In this document: piece after piece, positions 6,355 to 9,084 of the stretch
Layout: every line of letters starts with the position of its first letter
Numbering within the stretch: position 1 is the first letter of the stretch
NCBI GenBank assembly: GCA_964351195.1
Contig: CAYGNI010000081.1
Span: 1-9,084, forward strand
Reading direction: 5' to 3'
DNA from: TMED27 sp964351195
GTDB lineage: Bacteria; Pseudomonadota; Alphaproteobacteria; Micavibrionales; Micavibrionaceae
DNA: 9,084 nt
Notes under the pieces: model-generated
The model's database searches: none
Told to the model about the DNA's origin: nothing
The model's input: the letters and a program-made list of their open reading frames with translations, nothing else
Made by a program: the position numbers and the translations under genes

Positions 6355-6600
6355 TTAATTCGCGTCACCATCGGTGGCATCTTCAACCTCATCGCCAATA
6401 CGCTCGGCAGGCGTACGGTTTTCAAGCTCACGCGCCGCGTCATCCAAACCTTCATCCAGATTGTCTGCTGCGTCGCTAATATGCTCGCCCGCTGTGCGGT
6501 CATCCGGCGTCGTCAACATGGCGTACGCCCCAACAGCGACGACGGCAATAACAACTGCGCCCAAAACCCATTTCATTCCGTTGTTTTCATCTTGTCTCAT
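6355..6600 (-). CDS. Small acidic membrane-anchored protein, unknown function (81 aa)
   Basis: I do not recognise a family. A short N-terminus (MRQDENNGMK) leads into one membrane helix at about residues 11-30 made of Val, Ala, Gly and Ile. The rest is a very acidic, probably helical tail: about 18 Asp/Glu against 4 Arg from residue 32 on, including DNLDEGLDDAARELE and GDEVEDATDGD. The layout suggests a membrane-tethered amphipathic helix, perhaps loosely like YtxH-type stress proteins; that is a guess from shape only. The start is firm: AAGGAG (6610-6615) lies nine bases before ATG 6600. The upstream same-strand gene ends 86 bases away with no clear terminator or strong promoter between them, so they may share a transcript. 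Transcription ends at the hairpin just downstream. Confidence 0.8.
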   Translation of the reverse strand: MRQDENNGMKWVLGAVVIAVVAVGAYAMLTTPDDRTAGEHISDAADNLDEGLDDAARELENRTPAERIGDEVEDATDGDAN

Positions 6601-6686
6601 TGATTTTTACTCCTTCATTGTTAGGCTCAACAAACAGATATGGAGCCAAGAAGTTCCAAAATAATAAGGAGGCGTTTTAAAAGTAA

Positions 6687-7118
6687 CTAGCCGCACTCTT
6701 GTGTCGGCCTGCCATATGTCACCGGGTTTAAGGCCCCCCAATATGCGCCGCGCCTTCTAAGGTCCCAGGCTTCACGCAGCTGGTCTTTACGCAGCTGTAA
6801 TTGCTGTCCAAAAACATAATCATGCAATCCCGCTTCGATTTCGTAACCAAGGATTGTGGGCAGGCTTTTTTGATCAGCCAATAAAACTTCAAGCGCCCTC
6901 GAGGCATCCACACAGCTAGTAAATTGTGCAGGAGCACCAATCTTATTAAAAAACGCATTCACATCAAGAACAAATTGCCGCGAAGCTTCGGTGTCTTCTA
7001 TGGATGGGGGAGGGGTCGCAGGGGCTTGAGGTGTGCGCCTTACGCTGCACCCACTGCCTGCGAAAATGGCTGCCACCGTGCCGCCAAAAAGAACATTTCG
7101 TCTTGTCAGTTCGTTCAT
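6687..7118 (-). CDS. Exported protein with Tat-like signal and possible lipobox, unknown function (143 aa)
   Basis: The function is unknown. The N-terminus LTRRNVLFGG fits the twin-arginine pattern (Arg6-Arg7), followed by a short hydrophobic stretch and then AGSGC with Cys24, a possible but imperfect lipobox because Gly rather than Leu is at -3. A proline-rich linker (residues 30-39, TPQAPATPPP) leads to a mainly helical domain of about 100 residues ending in ECG. Cys69 and Cys142 could form a disulphide once exported. The domain has many Arg, Gln and Leu (QQLQLRKDQLREAWDLRRR) and no motif I know. ATG 7118 has a TGAGGT ribosome site (7125-7130). A possible promoter lies at 7146-7172, just after the rpsO terminator. 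It could be a secreted soluble protein if Cys24 is not lipidated. Confidence 0.8.
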   Translation of the reverse strand: MNELTRRNVLFGGTVAAIFAGSGCSVRRTPQAPATPPPSIEDTEASRQFVLDVNAFFNKIGAPAQFTSCVDASRALEVLLADQKSLPTILGYEIEAGLHDYVFGQQLQLRKDQLREAWDLRRRGAYWGALNPVTYGRPTQECG

Positions 7119-7145
7119 ACTTTAACCTCAAAAAGTTTCCGTAAA

Positions 7146-7172
7146 AATATACAGATCGCAAGAATTTTGCAA
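7146..7172 (-). promoter_or_regulatory. Possible promoter of the Tat-signal protein gene
   Basis: On the minus strand TTGCAA (7167-7172, four of six of the -35 consensus) is followed after 15 bases by TATATT (7146-7151, five of six of the -10). A start near 7138 would give a leader of about 20 bases holding the TGAGGT ribosome site. The short spacing lowers confidence. The -35 overlaps the edge of the rpsO terminator tail. Confidence 0.4.
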
Positions 7173-7199
7173 TAAAAAAGGCCGCATCCCTGCGACCTT
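7171..7199 (-). terminator. Strong intrinsic terminator after rpsO
   Basis: Read on the minus strand, AAGGTCGCA (7191-7199) pairs with TGCGGCCTT (7178-7186) over nine positions, one of them a T-G wobble, around a GGGA tetraloop. A run of T follows at once (complement of 7174-7179). It starts 25 bases after the rpsO stop and marks the end of the infB-rbfA-truB-rpsO transcript. Confidence 0.88.
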
Positions 7200-7223
7200 C
7201 TTAAATCTAAAAAATGAAAGCGA

Positions 7224-7508
7224 TTAACGACGAATACCCAGCTCTTTAATAACAGCCTGATAACGCGCATCGTCTTTCTTCTTCAGATAATCCAAAAGCT
7301 TACGACGCTTGGCAACCATCGCCAATAATCCATGGCGGCTGTGCAGGTCTTTCTTATGCTCTTGCATGTGCTCTGAAAGGTAGTTGATGCGGGTTGTCAA
7401 AACCGCGATCTGAACTTCAGGAGAACCGGTGTCCCCCTTTTTCGTTGCGAATTTTTGAATAACATCCGCCTTTGCAGATGCGTCTTTTAAAGCAGTTCTT
7501 TGCGACAT
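7224..7508 (-). CDS. rpsO: 30S ribosomal protein bS15
   Basis: S15 is a primary binder of 16S rRNA in the central domain of the small subunit. The core motifs are plain: GDTGSPEVQ (25-33), EHKKDLHSRHGLL (50-62), and KRRKLLDYLKKKD (68-80), ending LGIRR. The protein is 94 residues, about five more than the usual 89; the extra residues are at the N-terminus (MSQRTALKDASAKADVIQKF). The start is not in doubt, because AGGAG lies six bases before ATG 7508 and no later Met is in the N-terminal region. The truB stop is 16 bases upstream, with the ribosome site inside that gap. A strong terminator follows, so pnp is not part of this transcript. In E. coli S15 represses its own translation through a leader structure; nothing like it can be recognised here. 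Confidence 0.99.
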   Translation of the reverse strand: MSQRTALKDASAKADVIQKFATKKGDTGSPEVQIAVLTTRINYLSEHMQEHKKDLHSRHGLLAMVAKRRKLLDYLKKKDDARYQAVIKELGIRR

Positions 7509-7524
7509 CGTTTTCTCCTAATGT

Positions 7525-8451
7525 TTAAATATTAAATACACGAACGGGTTTCACCTGCGGCCCATCAATTTCGACGATCGCAATCGCCCGACCCTGAAAA
7601 ACCGCAACCGCTTCACCGTCATGTCCGAGATCTGATAATCGTTGAAAATCAGGTCTGGATATAAAGCTTAGCGCTTGTCCGTTCCTGAGATCTGCAATTT
7701 CACCCTGTTTAATCGCAAGAGCCGGGATGTCGTCCAGAACAGCTTGCACAGGCTGCAGAGCCTCAAATACGGCGGCACTATCACTCATTTGTTCCAGTTT
7801 TTCAAGAGAAATCGCATCTTTTGCGTGAAAACCACCTACGCAGGTGCGGCGCAGTGCGCTGACATACCCGTACGTGCCAAGTTTAAGGGCCAAATCCCGC
7901 GCCAAAGAGCGCACATAGGTCCCTTTACCGCAGACCAAGGCGAACTCCGCACTGTCTTGATCCGCTTTGAGCAAACTCAGGCTGTCCACAAAAACGCTGC
8001 GCGCCTTCATTTCAACGTCCTCACCACTGCGCGCAAGATCATACGCGCGCTGCCCATCGATTTTAATGGCGGAAAACTGCGGCGGAACCTGCTCAATTTC
8101 ACCAACAAAGACGGGCAGGGCGGATTCAATCGCGCCCGCATCGGGCCGCACATCCGAGGACGCAATAACCTCACCCTCAGAATCATCAGTATTGCGTTGC
8201 TCCCCCCATGTCACGGTGAACGCATATTCTTTCAAAGCATCTTGCATATAGGGAATGGTTTTCGTCGCTTCACCAAGTGCAATCGGCAAAACACCGGACG
8301 CCAGGGGGTCCAGCGTGCCCGCATGTCCAACCTTTTGGGCATTCAGTATGCGCCGAATTTTACCAATCGCTTGTGTGGAAGTCAGGCCAACAGGTTTATC
8401 AAGATTGATCCACCCATCAACCTTATCGCCCTTTTTATTACGCCGTCCCAT
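7525..8451 (-). CDS. truB: tRNA pseudouridine(55) synthase
   Basis: TruB converts U55 of the T-psi-C loop of tRNAs to pseudouridine and also helps tRNA folding. It is 308 residues, normal for the family. Visible motifs are GWINLDKPVGLTS (13-25), the catalytic Asp48 in GHAGTLDPLASGVLP, KEYAF (74-78), QFSAIKIDGQRAYDLAR (125-141) and GTYVRSLARDL (177-187). The C-terminal part after about residue 235 is the variable RNA-binding extension. ATG 8451 lies five bases after the rbfA stop, with a TGAGGA ribosome site inside the end of rbfA, so the two are probably translationally coupled. Its stop is 16 bases before rpsO. Confidence 0.98.
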   Translation of the reverse strand: MGRRNKKGDKVDGWINLDKPVGLTSTQAIGKIRRILNAQKVGHAGTLDPLASGVLPIALGEATKTIPYMQDALKEYAFTVTWGEQRNTDDSEGEVIASSDVRPDAGAIESALPVFVGEIEQVPPQFSAIKIDGQRAYDLARSGEDVEMKARSVFVDSLSLLKADQDSAEFALVCGKGTYVRSLARDLALKLGTYGYVSALRRTCVGGFHAKDAISLEKLEQMSDSAAVFEALQPVQAVLDDIPALAIKQGEIADLRNGQALSFISRPDFQRLSDLGHDGEAVAVFQGRAIAIVEIDGPQVKPVRVFNI

Positions 8452-8456
8452 AAGAT

Positions 8457-8840
8457 TTAGTCCTCAGGGATGTGAACGGAGCGCAAAAGATCGTCAATGC
8501 GCTGCGCCTCTTCGAAACTTTCGTCTTTGACAAAGCGAATTTTCGGCGTGAATTTCATATTGGATTGACGATTAATTTCTTTGGCAAAGGCCTGCGCTTC
8601 TTCGTTCAGGGCAGGGAGGATCTCCTCCATATTCCGCCCGCCAAGGCTCATCACATAGGCTTTGGCATTTTTCAAATCCGGAGTCACACGTACTTCACCC
8701 ACGGTGATGTGCCCGGCATCCAGCAAAGCTTCATGATGGAAATGTCCGCGCTGCAGCGTCTCGGCGATGATCTGCTTGATCTGCTCGCCAACCCTGAGCT
8801 GCCGCTGTGACGGCCCTTTTTGTGACTTGTGAGATTTCAT
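8457..8840 (-). CDS. rbfA: 30S ribosome-binding factor A
   Basis: RbfA binds the immature 30S subunit near the 5' end of 16S rRNA and helps late maturation, notably in the cold. The protein has the single KH-like domain of the family: SQRQLRVGEQIKQIIAETL near the start, ITVGEVRVTPDLKNAKAYV in the middle and KFTPKIRFVKDESFEEAQRID near the end. I start it at ATG 8840 (127 residues) rather than the in-frame TTG at 8846, because AAAGGTT (8848-8854) is only a couple of bases from that TTG but well spaced from the ATG. The ribosome site overlaps the infB stop codon, and the gap to infB is 12 bases, consistent with a tight operon. The truB start follows five bases after the stop. Confidence 0.96.
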   Translation of the reverse strand: MKSHKSQKGPSQRQLRVGEQIKQIIAETLQRGHFHHEALLDAGHITVGEVRVTPDLKNAKAYVMSLGGRNMEEILPALNEEAQAFAKEINRQSNMKFTPKIRFVKDESFEEAQRIDDLLRSVHIPED

Positions 8841-8847
8841 GACCAAT

Positions 8848-8854
8848 AACCTTT
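8848..8854 (-). promoter_or_regulatory. Ribosome binding site that decides the rbfA start
   Basis: On the minus strand the sequence is AAAGGTT and overlaps the infB TAA stop (8853-8855). Its spacing to ATG 8840 is about seven to nine bases, which is normal. The upstream in-frame TTG at 8844-8846 would be too close to use it. Confidence 0.65.
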
Positions 8855-9084
8855 AAGAAACGACGCGCGCTTCTTCGATAACGTCATAGCATTCGATGAT
8901 ATCGTTTTCTTTGATGTCATCATAATTTTCAAAGGCCATACCGCATTCTGTGCCTTCTTTGACCTCTTTGACTTCATCCTTAAAGCGCTGCAGTGTTTTC
9001 AACGTACCTTCATGGATCACAACGTCATCACGCAGCACACGTACACTCGCGCCGCGCTTAAACATACCAATCACAACCTGACAA
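8853..9084 (-). CDS. infB: Translation initiation factor IF-2, C-terminal end; 5' part outside the window
   Basis: Only the last 77 or so codons are present; the frame is open through the window edge, and the GTG at 9074 is internal. The segment is the C-terminal beta-barrel domain of IF-2 that binds the formyl-methionyl end of initiator tRNA. It shows FKRGASVRVLRDDVVIHEG, LKTLQRFKDEVKEVKEG, and ECGMAFENYDDIKENDIIE, all typical of the end of the family. The GTPase domain is not in the window. The gene heads the run infB-rbfA-truB-rpsO, and its position directly before rbfA is the standard bacterial order, which supports the call. Confidence 0.95.
   Translation of the reverse strand, partial: CQVVIGMFKRGASVRVLRDDVVIHEGTLKTLQRFKDEVKEVKEGTECGMAFENYDDIKENDIIECYDVIEEARVVS

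Noticed and set aside
6616..6650. GGCTC / GAGCC inverted repeat in the leader of the 81-residue gene
   Set aside because: Only five base pairs around a 14-base loop, with no T-tail and no link to a known regulator; chance is likely.
7675..8460. Long open frame (261 codons) on the plus strand opposite truB
   Set aside because: It is antisense to a complete, motif-rich truB, starts without a ribosome site and its product is rich in Arg, His, Asn and Phe with no domain, as expected for a shadow frame.
1..9084. Search by eye for CRISPR arrays, insertion-sequence ends, attachment sites, tRNA genes or toxin-antitoxin pairs
   Set aside because: No spaced direct repeats, transposase motifs, cloverleaf-like sequence or paired small toxin genes were seen; the window is dominated by housekeeping genes.

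Overview
The window is a chromosomal housekeeping segment of an alphaproteobacterium. The evidence is the gene order fabB-fabI next to pnp / rpsO / truB / rbfA / infB, a short (about 207-residue) cofactor-dependent phosphoglycerate mutase, and FabI and S15 proteins of alphaproteobacterial type. Base composition looks intermediate (near 50% GC by eye), lower than in most free-living Rhizobiales. I cannot name a genus.

Layout. (1) 1-1808, plus strand: the 3' part of fabB (3-oxoacyl-ACP synthase I), then fabI (enoyl-ACP reductase) 3 bases later; this is the elongation and final-reduction part of fatty-acid synthesis. (2) 1826-2067, plus: an imperfect 26-bp dyad overlapping the start of a possible 72-residue membrane protein. 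(3) 2070-3220, minus: ugpQ-type glycerophosphodiester phosphodiesterase and, upstream of it, an unknown 127-residue single-pass membrane protein, probably co-transcribed. (4) 3241-5437, minus: polynucleotide phosphorylase with its own terminator. (5) 5664-6287, plus: gpmA, divergent from pnp and ending in a hairpin that can terminate transcription on both strands. (6) 6355-7118, minus: two small envelope proteins of unknown function, one acidic and membrane-anchored, one with a Tat/lipoprotein-like signal. (7) 7171-9083, minus: the end of the infB-rbfA-truB-rpsO translation operon, with very short gaps and a strong intrinsic terminator after rpsO.

The genes fall into three groups: membrane lipid synthesis and phosphodiester recycling (fabB, fabI, ugpQ), ribosome and tRNA maturation and initiation (infB, rbfA, truB, rpsO) with RNA turnover (pnp), and a glycolytic enzyme (gpmA). 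The common rpsO-pnp pairing is interrupted by gpmA and two small envelope genes, so rpsO and pnp must be transcribed separately.

I found no mobile element, CRISPR array, tRNA, rRNA, toxin-antitoxin pair or defence system, and nothing that amounts to an undescribed multi-gene system. The points most worth a second look are the dyad at 1826-1851, the interrupted rpsO-pnp neighbourhood, the unknown small membrane proteins, and an apparently leaderless promoter at 3227-3235.
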